From Terriglobales bacterium (GTDB lineage: Bacteria > Acidobacteriota > Terriglobia > Terriglobales > Acidobacteriaceae), in assembly GCA_035561515.1 (NCBI GenBank), contig DATMXP010000007.1, positions 396,947 to 460,946 of the forward strand: DNA of 64,000 nucleotides, given 5' to 3'. Within the stretch, counting starts at the first letter, position 1. Each line of letters starts with the position of its first letter. Both the position numbers and the translations under genes were made by a program. Shown here in pieces: positions 26,366-34,666 of the stretch. The notes below the pieces were generated by a model, which was given only the letters and a program-made list of their open reading frames with translations, did not search any database and was not told the origin of the DNA.

Positions 26366-28873
26366 TTTCTTCAGTGATTTCGAGGTGAGAACAGACAGCT
26401 TCTTGTGATTTCGCGTGATGTAGAACACGTCGATTGCCGCCTGGCCTTCCGTATCGATCAGCGCCAGCTCGATGTTGCATCCTTCTTCCGAAATCGACGA
26501 TGCAATCCGGTACAGCAAACCCGGTTTGTCTTGCGCATTCACCTCAAGCACGGAGCTGTGGGACGACGCTTCGTTGTCGAGCATGACCTTCGGTTGCACC
26601 AATACCTTGGTTTGTGCGGTCGCATCGCTGCTGCGGCGATCCAGAAGTTGCTGCAACTCTGATTTTCCCGACACCACATCGGTCACGCTTCGCTTGAACC
26701 GTTCCCGCTCAGTGGGGTTGAGCTCAAGCGTTCGAAAGCGGTCTTTGAAGTAGAACGAATCCACCGCCACACCCGCGGCATTCGAGAACGCGTTCGCTTT
26801 AACAATGTTCATTCCCCACGCTGCAAGCGCTCCGGCTATCCGCGCGAATAGGAATGGTCTGTCACTTGAAACGACACTCAACTCATACAGGTCTGGCGAC
26901 ATCTTCAGCGCAACAGCAATGGGCTCTCTCACCATCCCCAACGACAAGTTGAAGTGAACTGCGATTTGATCGGTCGTATGCGAAAGCAGGTATCGCCGCG
27001 GCAGCCCTTCCAGGAACCCCTGCAACTGCCGCGTCCGGTTCGGAATCAGCTTCTCCAGCCTCCGCAGTTGTTCGTTTCCCGCCTCGGCATGAAACAGATC
27101 GTCATCCACCCCGCGGTTGAGTTGATTGCTCGCCGCAACATACAACCGCCACAAGTTCTCGGCCTTCCATGGCGTCAGAGCATCCGGATTCACTGCCCTG
27201 ATATCCGCGTACGTCAGCAGGCACAACTGCCGCAACCGTTCTGCCGTGCCCACCTTTCCCACAAAAGCGCGCACGTTCTCCGGATCGAAAATATCCCGTC
27301 TCATCGCCGCCGACATTTCCAGATGGGCCCCGATCAGGTACAGAACCTCTTCCTGTATCTCCTCGGCAATACCAAGCCTCCCCATCGCCGGACGCGCGAG
27401 CTCAACGCTTGCCGACATGTGATTCGGCGTCGCCATCCCCTTCCCGAGGTCATGAAGCAGCATCGCAAGGTACAACACCTCGGGCCGCTCCAATTGATTC
27501 AGCAGCTCCAGGAAGCGCTTCTCCCACTCGTTCTCGCGCTGCGGCAAGCGATGCAGATTGTCGATCGCAGTGAACGTGTGCTCATCCACCGTGTACCGGT
27601 GATAGAAATCGCGCACCACAAGCGCGTCCACCAACTGGAATTCAGGAATGATCTGTCCAAGCAATCCCAGCGCGTGCATGGAGCGCAGACTATGAGCGGC
27701 GTAAGGGGACTTTAAAATCGACACCAGTGAGCTTCCGACCTGCTCCCGCCACGGCAGTCCAGCGACCAGATTCGGCATCACTCGCGCGATCCGTGCTTCT
27801 GCGTCGCTGCTCAACTGGAACCCGTGCTGCGCCACAAATTCAAACGCTCGCAACACCATCGCGGCGTCGCCTGCGGAAGAAGGATTCTGGAAATAGACAC
27901 GCCCATCAACGACTGAAAAATCCGCGTTCGACACCCGCGAACGCCAGCGCTGAAACTGACGGTAAATCGTCGATTTTTGTGTTGGAACATCGTGTAGCAG
28001 ATTCAGCGTTACGCGCTCAATCGCTCTGGCATTTCGAAAGTACACACGCATCCACGACGTTGCCGACGTCGTTTCTTGCGATGGCATTCCAATGCCTTTA
28101 GCCGCGGCTTTGTCCTGCGCCTCCCAACTCAGGGTGTTGTCATCGCGGCCTGCGCAGTAGTGAAGAAATGTTCTCGCCGCACTAAGAAACCGGATCGCCT
28201 CCCCCAAATCCTCCGAACCCGCGCCCACCTCCGCCAATTGTCTGAGCCAGCACGCAACGTTATAGTCACGAATCCCTCCCGGCACCTCCTTCAGGTTCGG
28301 TTCCAGATGGAAGATGGTTCGCCCATACTTCTCATGACGTATCCGCGTTCGCTCCACCAGTAGCCGCACCAGCGTCTGCATCTCGCGTTTCAACAACGCC
28401 GGAATCAACTGCCGCTTCAGCCTGAGAAAAAGCTCCTCATTACCCGAGATGAATCGAGCGTCCATCAGCGCAATGGTGAACTCGACATTCTCCGGATCGA
28501 TCCTGTCGCACTCGGAGATGGTTCTCGTCGTCGGACTCAACTTCAATCGCAGGTCCCACAAGCCCTGGGAGGCGGTCCGAATTCCGTCACGATGAGCTTG
28601 TTTTGCCGCTTCCGATTGACAGAGGAACATCAGGTCAACATCGGAGTGAGGAAACAACATTTGTCGTCCGTAACCGCCGAGCGCAACCAGTGCCACCGGA
28701 TCCTTTCCCGATGACACTGGTTCGCCGCAGGCAATTACGTTTCGATCCACCAATTCACTGCGGCCGTGGGCAGCGGCTATGCCATCTCCGTTCTTGTCGA
28801 ACTCCGAACGGATTTGTGCCATCTCCGCAAGGTATTGCTCACGGAGTGAGCCCAAGGAACCCGCGGCAGCCAT
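26342..28873 (-). CDS. glnD: [Protein-PII] uridylyltransferase / uridylyl-removing enzyme
   Basis: 843 aa. The nucleotidyltransferase site LGGYGRQMLFPHSDVDLMFL (about residues 83-102) is followed by a GlnD helical domain, an HD domain with LAMLLHDLGKGMATPNH and VDEHTFTAIDNLHRL, and two C-terminal ACT domains (RPFLFARIAGALAAWGMNIV and DKPGLLYRIASSISEEGCNI) that sense glutamine. It uridylylates GlnK at Tyr51 when glutamine is low and removes UMP when it is high. It starts 2 bp after glnK in an amtB-glnK-glnD operon. All catalytic residues appear intact. Confidence 0.95.
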   Translation of the reverse strand: MAAAGSLGSLREQYLAEMAQIRSEFDKNGDGIAAAHGRSELVDRNVIACGEPVSSGKDPVALVALGGYGRQMLFPHSDVDLMFLCQSEAAKQAHRDGIRTASQGLWDLRLKLSPTTRTISECDRIDPENVEFTIALMDARFISGNEELFLRLKRQLIPALLKREMQTLVRLLVERTRIRHEKYGRTIFHLEPNLKEVPGGIRDYNVACWLRQLAEVGAGSEDLGEAIRFLSAARTFLHYCAGRDDNTLSWEAQDKAAAKGIGMPSQETTSATSWMRVYFRNARAIERVTLNLLHDVPTQKSTIYRQFQRWRSRVSNADFSVVDGRVYFQNPSSAGDAAMVLRAFEFVAQHGFQLSSDAEARIARVMPNLVAGLPWREQVGSSLVSILKSPYAAHSLRSMHALGLLGQIIPEFQLVDALVVRDFYHRYTVDEHTFTAIDNLHRLPQRENEWEKRFLELLNQLERPEVLYLAMLLHDLGKGMATPNHMSASVELARPAMGRLGIAEEIQEEVLYLIGAHLEMSAAMRRDIFDPENVRAFVGKVGTAERLRQLCLLTYADIRAVNPDALTPWKAENLWRLYVAASNQLNRGVDDDLFHAEAGNEQLRRLEKLIPNRTRQLQGFLEGLPRRYLLSHTTDQIAVHFNLSLGMVREPIAVALKMSPDLYELSVVSSDRPFLFARIAGALAAWGMNIVKANAFSNAAGVAVDSFYFKDRFRTLELNPTERERFKRSVTDVVSGKSELQQLLDRRSSDATAQTKVLVQPKVMLDNEASSHSSVLEVNAQDKPGLLYRIASSISEEGCNIELALIDTEGQAAIDVFYITRNHKKLSVLTSKSLKKSLLAELS

Positions 28874-28875
28874 AA

Positions 28876-29214
28876 TCAGAGCGCTGCTGCGCCCCGTTCG
28901 TCGTTGCGAATTCGAATGGCCTGGTCGATCTTCGTCAGGAAGATCTTTCCGTCGCCAATCTTTCCCGATCGCGCAGTCACCACGATCGCCTGCACCGCCT
29001 TGTCGACCAGTTCATCCGGCATCACGATCTCCAGTTTGATCTTCGGCAGAAGGTCCACCGTGTACTCGTGCCCGCGGTAGAACTCCGTATGTCCCTTCTG
29101 GCGTCCGTGACCGCGGACCTCCAGCACCGTCATGCCGTCTACGCCGATTTCGATCAGTGCGTCTTTTACTGCTTCCAGTTTCGATGGCTGAATCACTGCT
29201 TCTAATTTCGTCAT
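28876..29214 (-). CDS. glnK: Nitrogen regulatory protein PII (GlnK/GlnB)
   Basis: 112 aa from ATG 29214 (MTKLEAVIQPSKLEAV). The T-loop GHTEFYRGHEYTVDLLPK holds the uridylylation target Tyr51, and the C-terminal signature GKIGDGKIFLTKIDQAIRI is complete. It trims AmtB transport and relays glutamine/2-oxoglutarate status to GlnE and GlnD. Position directly after amtB (19 bp) suggests the GlnK subtype; no second PII gene is in the window. A 12-codon upstream extension lies inside amtB and is rejected. Confidence 0.95.
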   Translation of the reverse strand: MTKLEAVIQPSKLEAVKDALIEIGVDGMTVLEVRGHGRQKGHTEFYRGHEYTVDLLPKIKLEIVMPDELVDKAVQAIVVTARSGKIGDGKIFLTKIDQAIRIRNDERGAAAL

Positions 29215-29233
29215 CAGATATCCCTTATCAGTT

Positions 29234-30637
29234 CTAAACAGCCGAAGCATCCCACGAATAGCCTTCTTCGCCGTGCTGTGTCAGGTCCAGGCCCTGAACC
29301 TCGTGCTCGGCCGTCACGCGAAGACCGATCACCATGTCCACGATCTTCAGGATGATGAGCGTCCCCACGATCGCCAGCACCCATGCGATAACCACCCCGA
29401 TGAGTTGGTTCAGCAGTTGTCGCGGATTTCCTTCCAGCAATCCCAGCGCAATCGAGTTCCCCTGCGCATCATGCAACAGCGGATTGATGCTGCTGACTGC
29501 GAAGACGCCCGTCAGCAGAGCGCCAATGGTGCCGCCCGCACCGTGTACACCAAAGGCATCCAGCGAATCGTCATACGCCAGTTTCGCCTTCACTTTTGCC
29601 ACCATGTAATAGCAGAACACCCCGGCGATCAATCCGATCAGCAATGCCGGCATCGGCTTCACGAAACCTGCCGCAGGCGTAATCGCCACCAAGCCAGCCA
29701 CCGCTCCGGAAATCCCGCCGAGGGCGCTGGGTTTGCCATTTCGAATCCATTCCGCAGCGCCCCATCCAATCGCCGCAGAAGCCGCTGCGAAATGCGTTGC
29801 CACGAATGCACTCGTAGCCAGGCCGCCCGAACCGAGGGCCGAACCCGCATTGAATCCAAACCAACCCACCCACAGCAGGCACGCGCCAATAAAGCTCAGC
29901 ACAACGCTGTGCGGGGGCATTGGCTCATGCGGATACCCAATTCGCTTCCCCAGGTACCACGCACATACCAGCGCCGACACGCCCGACGTGATGTGCACCA
30001 CAGTTCCGCCGGCAAAATCCAACGTCGGGAACCGTCCCCCCAGCGCCGCATTCAGCAACCCACCCTTCCCCCAGACCATGTGCGCCATCGGGGCATAAAC
30101 GAAGATCGACCACAGGATCATGAACAGCGCCATGGCGCTGAACTTCATTCGCTCGGCGAATGCCCCCGTGATCAATGCGGGAGTGATGATCGCAAACATC
30201 AACTGGTACACCATGAAAGTCTGCTGCGGCAGGGTGGTCGAATAGTCCGTGTTCGGCTCAACACCAACGCCGCGCAGGAAGACGTGCTCAAATCCGCCGA
30301 TGAAGCTACTTCCTCCTCCGAAGCACAGGCTGTAGCCGATCACTGCCCACAGCACCGTCACAATCGCCATCATCGCGAAGCTTTGCATCATCGTGGCGAG
30401 TACGTTCTTCTTCCGCACCAGGCCGCCATAGAACAGCGCCAGCCCCGGACCGGTCATCAGTAGCACCAATGCGGAGCACACGAGGATCCATGCGTTGTCC
30501 GCCGCGCTACGTGCGTCCCCAATCTGCTTCTCCAGTTCCGCGATCTTCGTCGCGTCTCCGGCCTGCGCACATAACGGCGCCACGCATAGGAACAAAAATG
30601 CAACCATCAGAAACACAACTCCGGCTTTCTTCATCAC
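29234..30637 (-). CDS. amtB: Ammonium transporter
   Basis: 467 aa. A signal-like first segment (KKAGVVFLMVAFLFLCVAPLCAQ) precedes eleven membrane helices. Family signatures include GPGLALFYGGLVRKKNVL, AFAERMKF, the twin pore histidines in GGTVVHITSG and AFGVHGAGGTIGALLTG, and LLWVGWFGFNAGSAL. The C-terminal tail (residues about 430-467) would contact GlnK. It is the promoter-proximal gene of amtB-glnK-glnD. I saw no sigma-54 (GG-N10-GC) promoter upstream, so control may be through another system. Confidence 0.95.
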   Translation of the reverse strand: MMKKAGVVFLMVAFLFLCVAPLCAQAGDATKIAELEKQIGDARSAADNAWILVCSALVLLMTGPGLALFYGGLVRKKNVLATMMQSFAMMAIVTVLWAVIGYSLCFGGGSSFIGGFEHVFLRGVGVEPNTDYSTTLPQQTFMVYQLMFAIITPALITGAFAERMKFSAMALFMILWSIFVYAPMAHMVWGKGGLLNAALGGRFPTLDFAGGTVVHITSGVSALVCAWYLGKRIGYPHEPMPPHSVVLSFIGACLLWVGWFGFNAGSALGSGGLATSAFVATHFAAASAAIGWGAAEWIRNGKPSALGGISGAVAGLVAITPAAGFVKPMPALLIGLIAGVFCYYMVAKVKAKLAYDDSLDAFGVHGAGGTIGALLTGVFAVSSINPLLHDAQGNSIALGLLEGNPRQLLNQLIGVVIAWVLAIVGTLIILKIVDMVIGLRVTAEHEVQGLDLTQHGEEGYSWDASAV

Positions 30638-31038
30638 GCTCCGCCAAACTTAGTGTCACGGTCGATCCGTGCGGACTTGCCTCTCGATGGTTCATCTTTA
30701 CCTGCTGCTCCCAATCTACGGAAATCGAAAGTTTTTATTTGGAACATCAAACGCGGTTATCTGCGGAGCACAGAAGGAGCGGTTGCGCTGCTGGACCCGA
30801 TCATGATCAGAGTTCTGAACTGCAGCATCTAGAAAAACGAGATACCGCGGGAACAGAGCATCCATAGATCGCCTTTCCGTTCTGGGATTTCGAACCTCCC
30901 ATCCTCCGGAATCGCTTTACTTCTCTGTAATCTGGCGATACGTTTACAGCGCAACCCGGAAGTTACTGACTTCGGGCATCGGGATGAATACAATGCGTGT
31001 GTCTGTCCAGAGTGTTGCGAACTGATAGTGGAGGGATT
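30638..31038. other. Intergenic region between divergent amtB and DUF2911 genes
   Basis: About 400 bp. The right end holds a plausible plus-strand promoter at 30966-30994. The rest is of unclear function: no hairpin with a T-run, tRNA or plausible frame with ribosome site was found. Confidence 0.4.
30966..30994 (+). promoter_or_regulatory. Probable sigma-70 promoter of the first DUF2911 gene
   Basis: CTGACT (30966-30971), a 17-bp spacer and TACAAT (30989-30994). Predicted transcription start near 31001, leaving a leader of about 38 nt to the GTG start at 31039, which fits the ribosome site GGAGGG. Confidence 0.5.
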
Positions 31039-31560
31039 GTGAAAACGCGAATCGTACTGGTAGTTGTTTCGTTCGTCCTAATATCTGCATTTTCGCTTGT
31101 GGCCCAGGAACAACAGAAGACGGAACCTGAACCGCAATCCACGACCGTCATTTGCACTTACCCCGACGATAAGGAAATCAGTGTTCGCTTCCACTCCGTC
31201 GAGTACAACAAGAAGAACGAACCGCCCATCGGCAAGCCGTGGACTCCCGAAGGAGTGCCCGTTTTCCTTTTCACTCCCACCGAATTGATGGTCGGCAACA
31301 GCACCATTCCCACCGGAGCATATAGCCTCTACACCATTAAGAACAAAGCGAGTTGGACTCTGATCATCAGCCGGAATGTCACCCAGGGTACGCCCTACGA
31401 CGAAAAACAGGATGTGGCTCGCGTCACCATGGAGACCGGCAAACTGCCTTCCGCCAATAAACCGTACGTCGTCAGCCTTGGCCATATCGCTCCCAAGGTT
31501 TGCAGCCTTCAAATTGTGTACGGCGACACCGGCGTTTGGGCGGAGTTTAAGCAAAAGTAA
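31039..31560 (+). CDS. Exported DUF2911-family protein (copy 1)
   Basis: 173 aa if started at GTG 31039, preceded by GGAGGG at short spacing. It gives a signal peptide (KTRIVLVVVSFVLISAFSLVAQ). The DUF2911 body is seen in GKPWTPEGVPVFLFTPTEL, TIPTGAYSLYTIKNKASWTL, IISRNVTQGTPYD and VTMETGKLP. Function of the domain is unknown; most members are periplasmic. The second copy 63 bp downstream has exactly the same length and matching motifs. Two cysteines (after the leader and near residue 156) could form a disulfide in both. Confidence 0.83.
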   Translation: MKTRIVLVVVSFVLISAFSLVAQEQQKTEPEPQSTTVICTYPDDKEISVRFHSVEYNKKNEPPIGKPWTPEGVPVFLFTPTELMVGNSTIPTGAYSLYTIKNKASWTLIISRNVTQGTPYDEKQDVARVTMETGKLPSANKPYVVSLGHIAPKVCSLQIVYGDTGVWAEFKQK

Positions 31561-31562
31561 CT

Positions 31563-31591
31563 TTCAAACAAATATCGTATTACGATATACT
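31563..31591 (+). promoter_or_regulatory. Promoter of second DUF2911 gene with a perfect 17-bp palindromic operator
   Basis: TTCAAA (31563-31568), 17-bp spacer, TATACT (31586-31591). ATATCGTA-T-TACGATAT (31572-31588) is a perfect dyad that fills the spacer and runs into the -10 box, the standard arrangement for a repressor site. The predicted leader is about 26 nt. The regulator is not identifiable from the window. Confidence 0.6.
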
Positions 31592-31623
31592 TGGTTTGCC
31601 TTAACCCTCCAAGGAGGCATGCC

Positions 31624-32145
31624 ATGTATCGCAATTGCACGCTTTCGCTCCTCGCAATTACGGTGTCGTTCTGTCTTGTATTCCCTTCCCGCGGCGCCGC
31701 CGAAGATTCTTCCACCACCGCCTGCACTTTCGGATCTGGCGATCAGGTCAGCGTACGCTATGTAAGTACTCCCATCCCCAAGAAGCAGAACATTCCCGAA
31801 GGCGAACCGTGGACGCCCGGCGACAAACCCCTTTTCCTCTTCACTCAGGCCCCGCTCACAATCGGTGACTTGAATGTTCCCGCCGGCGCATTCAGTCTCT
31901 ATACGGTGAAGGATGTGGAGAAGAAGAAGGAAACCTGGAGTCTCGTGGTCAGCCGCAATGTCGAGCAACCCGAGTCCTACGACAAGAGCAAAGATCTGGG
32001 TAGAGTTCCCATCGAGACAGGCCACCTTATGTCAGACAGCGATGAGTTTCGTGCATATATGGGACGCCTGGGGCCTTCCACCTGCACCTTGCGCCTCGAC
32101 ATCGGCCAGACTCGCGCCTTCGTGGATATAAAAGACAAACGCTAA
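31624..32145 (+). CDS. Exported DUF2911-family protein (copy 2)
   Basis: 173 aa from ATG 31624, with AAGGAGG six bases upstream. A signal peptide (MYRNCTLSLLAITVSFCLVF) is followed by the same DUF2911 blocks as the upstream gene: GEPWTPGDKPLFLFTQAPL, NVPAGAFSLYTVKDVEKKKE, WSLVVSRNVEQPESYD and PIETGHLM. It has its own palindrome-controlled promoter, so the tandem copies may be expressed differently. Its stop codon overlaps the stop of the convergent 103-aa gene by 3 bp. Confidence 0.83.
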   Translation: MYRNCTLSLLAITVSFCLVFPSRGAAEDSSTTACTFGSGDQVSVRYVSTPIPKKQNIPEGEPWTPGDKPLFLFTQAPLTIGDLNVPAGAFSLYTVKDVEKKKETWSLVVSRNVEQPESYDKSKDLGRVPIETGHLMSDSDEFRAYMGRLGPSTCTLRLDIGQTRAFVDIKDKR

Positions 32146-32453
32146 GCTGTCGGCGTGAGGAGTTCCTTCAGGTCACTCCGGAACTGTTCCAGTTGGCCCA
32201 GTCGTTCTGGAGTGGCCTCCACGATCTGGTCTTTGTTCTGGAACACCTTGCGCCCGTCCTTTTCGACGAGCACGCCGATCACTTCCCCCACCCGCCAACC
32301 CGGCGTACCGATCATTTGCAGGCCCTGCGGCGTGGGCAGCATCAAGGCAATGCATTCGCCGCGGATCACTCCCACGGAGTTCGGAAATCTCTCGAATGTC
32401 TGGAACTCAAATCCGGCGAGGTAAAGCCGTTGCAGTTGCTCAGCAGGATCCAT
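32142..32453 (-). CDS. Conserved-looking small protein of unknown function
   Basis: 103 aa from ATG 32453 (MDPAEQLQRLYLAGFEFQTF); the frame is open further upstream inside the nuclease gene tail. Sequence such as NSVGVIRGECIALMLPTPQG, LQMIGTPGWRVGEVIGVLVE and KVFQNKDQIVEATPERL suggests a small globular alpha/beta protein without signal or membrane segment. It follows the bifunctional nuclease gene by 65 bp, so it may be the last cistron of a miaB operon. I do not recognise a family. Confidence 0.68.
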   Translation of the reverse strand: MDPAEQLQRLYLAGFEFQTFERFPNSVGVIRGECIALMLPTPQGLQMIGTPGWRVGEVIGVLVEKDGRKVFQNKDQIVEATPERLGQLEQFRSDLKELLTPTA

Positions 32454-32518
32454 AAGGATTGTTAGCAGTTGTTGTTCGCACCAATCGCCAAGACTAAATA
32501 CCGATGACTGAAAGCCAA

Positions 32519-33004
32519 TTACATCTTGTACCGGCCCAAATCCTCTTCGCCCAGGTTCTCCAGCCATTTCCGAAGTTCTTCGCTCGATACCTTGTCTGAG
32601 ATCGCGCTCGACAGCTTCGACGTCTTCAGCACCTCTTCTTCAACGAAGATCGGGCAATCCGCCCTCAACGCCAGTGCCAGCGCATCCGACGGCCGCGAGT
32701 CGATCGAAATATTCTGGCCTTCTTTTTCCAGCCAGATCACCGCAAAGAACGTATCGTCCCTCAGATCGTTCACGACCACCTTTTGCACCTGCGCGTCCAA
32801 ACCAATCAGCAGGTTTTTCAGCAGATCGTGCGTCATCGGCCGAGGCGTTGAAACCTTTTCCATCTCCAGTGCGATCGCATTTGCTTCGTAGATCCCAACC
32901 CAGATCGGCAATACTGAATCCGCCTCCACTCCCTTCAGAATCACCACGGGCATGTTTGTCACCGGATCCATCATCAGCCCGCGAATCTTCATTTCGACTT
33001 CCAT
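32519..33004 (-). CDS. Bifunctional nuclease domain protein (DUF151 / BFN)
   Basis: 161 aa from ATG 33004, which follows AGGAGAACCCC. The BFN pattern is clear: MKIRGLMMDPVTNMPVVILK, LPIWVGIYEANAIALEMEK, RPMTHDLLKNLLIGL and ISIDSRPSDALALALRADCPIFV. A few family members have reported DNase/RNase activity; biological role is not settled. An acidic-helical C-terminal tail (SSEELRKWLENLGEEDL) follows and resembles a UvrB/UvrC-type helix. It starts 16 bp after miaB. Confidence 0.9.
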   Translation of the reverse strand: MEVEMKIRGLMMDPVTNMPVVILKGVEADSVLPIWVGIYEANAIALEMEKVSTPRPMTHDLLKNLLIGLDAQVQKVVVNDLRDDTFFAVIWLEKEGQNISIDSRPSDALALALRADCPIFVEEEVLKTSKLSSAISDKVSSEELRKWLENLGEEDLGRYKM

Positions 33005-33020
33005 GGGGTTCTCCTGATGG

Positions 33021-34451
33021 TTAGACGCCAGAACTCGCTTCCGAGGCCATAGGCCCCGCAATTTGGACCAAGCCTGACGCAACCGGCGCTTCAACCACTT
33101 TTCGAGCTTCCGGTACGTAGGTGGTGGCGGAGTATTCTCCGACCAGACTGTTGGGGTGAGATTGAGTAACTCTGACGCTGGCATACATTCCGGGCTCGAG
33201 CGAAATATGGGGAGGCGCTGTGAAGTTTAGCACTTTATTTTGCGATGTGCGCCCAATCCATTGCTTTCTTTGTTCGTTCCGTCCCTCAATCATCGCCTCA
33301 AGGGTTTGGCCGATATGCCTCTTCTGGTTTTCGATCTGGATCTCGCGAATACGGTCCATCAAAATCGAAAGCCGCAGAGACTTTTCTTCTTCCGCGATCA
33401 CGTCCGGCAGGCCCAGCGCTGCCGTATTCGGACGCGGCGAGTACTTAAACGTAAACGCCCCGTCGTACCGGACCTCGTGCACCAGCGAAATTGTCTCCTC
33501 GAAATCCTGTCGAGTCTCTCCCGGGAAGCCGACAATGATGTCCGTCGTGATCGAAATGTCCCTCTTTGAGGCCTTCATCCAGCCAATCCGCTCCAGATAC
33601 TGCTCCCGGGTATACAAACGCTGCATCGCGTCCAAAACTCTCGTCGACCCGCTCTGCACCGGCAAGTGCACGTGGTTACACAACCCCGAGTACGCCTCGA
33701 TGGCCTCTACGATGTCCTTTGTGAAATCCCTCGGATGCGAAGTCGTGAACCACACCCTCTGAATTCCGGGCACTTCCGAAACCGCAACCAGTAGCTCTGC
33801 AAAGCTTTTCTTTCCAACAGGATCGCGATAAGAGTTCACGTTCTGCCCGAGCAGTTGGATGGACGTATACCCCATCTCCGCCATCCGCTTCGCCTCTTCC
33901 ACCACCGAATGCGAAGTGCGGCTCCGCTCTTTCCCTCGGGTGAAGGGCACCACGCAATACGCGCAGAACTTGTCGCAGCCCTCGATGATGGTGATGTACC
34001 CGCGATGCTCGTCCGACCGGGCCGTCAGTTCGGTGTCGAACGTCTCGGTAGTATTCCGGTCGTCCAAACCGGTCACTCTTCCGCCGTCCGTCTCAAGTTG
34101 CACCAGCATCGAACCCAGGTTCCGGTACGAAGCCGACCCACACACCAGCGAGACATGCGGCGCGCGGTCGAAGATCTTCTCCCCCTCTTGCTGGGCGACA
34201 CACCCGAGCACACCGAACTTCTTTCCCTGTGCCTGCAACTTCTTGAAATCATTCAGCCGATGAAAAACTTTCTGCTCCGCCTTATCGCGGATCGAGCAGG
34301 TGTTGTAGAGGACGAGCCCGGCCTCTTCCACGGTGTTTACCTGCTGGTATCCCTGCGCGAGCAGCGTCCCGACCACTTTCTCCGAGTCGTGGACGTTCAT
34401 CTGGCACCCGAAGGTCTCTAAGTAGAACGTTTTGTTGGAGCTATCCGGCAT
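33021..34451 (-). CDS. miaB: tRNA-2-methylthio-N6-dimethylallyladenosine synthase
   Basis: 476 aa. The N-terminal MTTase domain has the three [4Fe-4S] cysteines (ETFGCQMNVHDS, YNTCSIRD, LGCVAQQEG), the radical-SAM motif is GCDKFCAYCVVPFTRG (CxxxCxxC), and a C-terminal TRAM domain follows (EAMIEGRNEQRKQ onwards). It adds a methylthio group to A37 of tRNAs reading UNN codons. Length matches MiaB rather than RimO, and NTCSIRDKAE fits. A tail of about 30 residues after TRAM is unusual but not disruptive. It is the first gene of a probable miaB-nuclease-103 aa operon. Confidence 0.94.
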   Translation of the reverse strand: MPDSSNKTFYLETFGCQMNVHDSEKVVGTLLAQGYQQVNTVEEAGLVLYNTCSIRDKAEQKVFHRLNDFKKLQAQGKKFGVLGCVAQQEGEKIFDRAPHVSLVCGSASYRNLGSMLVQLETDGGRVTGLDDRNTTETFDTELTARSDEHRGYITIIEGCDKFCAYCVVPFTRGKERSRTSHSVVEEAKRMAEMGYTSIQLLGQNVNSYRDPVGKKSFAELLVAVSEVPGIQRVWFTTSHPRDFTKDIVEAIEAYSGLCNHVHLPVQSGSTRVLDAMQRLYTREQYLERIGWMKASKRDISITTDIIVGFPGETRQDFEETISLVHEVRYDGAFTFKYSPRPNTAALGLPDVIAEEEKSLRLSILMDRIREIQIENQKRHIGQTLEAMIEGRNEQRKQWIGRTSQNKVLNFTAPPHISLEPGMYASVRVTQSHPNSLVGEYSATTYVPEARKVVEAPVASGLVQIAGPMASEASSGV

Positions 34452-34666
34452 ACAGAACTGACCTCAGTATAACCCAGTATTCACAGCCATTCCCGCTACC
34501 CAAGACCCTCCACCTCGGCTAAACTGAACCCGCATCAGGGCCACGCAATGGTCCGATCCAGGTGTTGTGGGGCACCGGATCGATATTAGAACCATGCGCT
34601 CTCAAGCACTCGAGAATCCTCCAGCACTCGTGTCGCACCGCCCTGAACTCACATTGTGGGGTTTAC

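Noticed and set aside
26954..27715. Plus-strand frame opposite glnD
   Set aside because: Gln/Arg/His-rich shadow of the glnD HD and helical domains.
29273..30463. 396-codon plus-strand frame opposite amtB
   Set aside because: Composition is that of a reverse-complemented membrane protein, with no start signals.
30638..30760. Sigma-54 promoter upstream of amtB
   Set aside because: Looked for GG-N10-GC in both orientations; no acceptable match at a useful distance.
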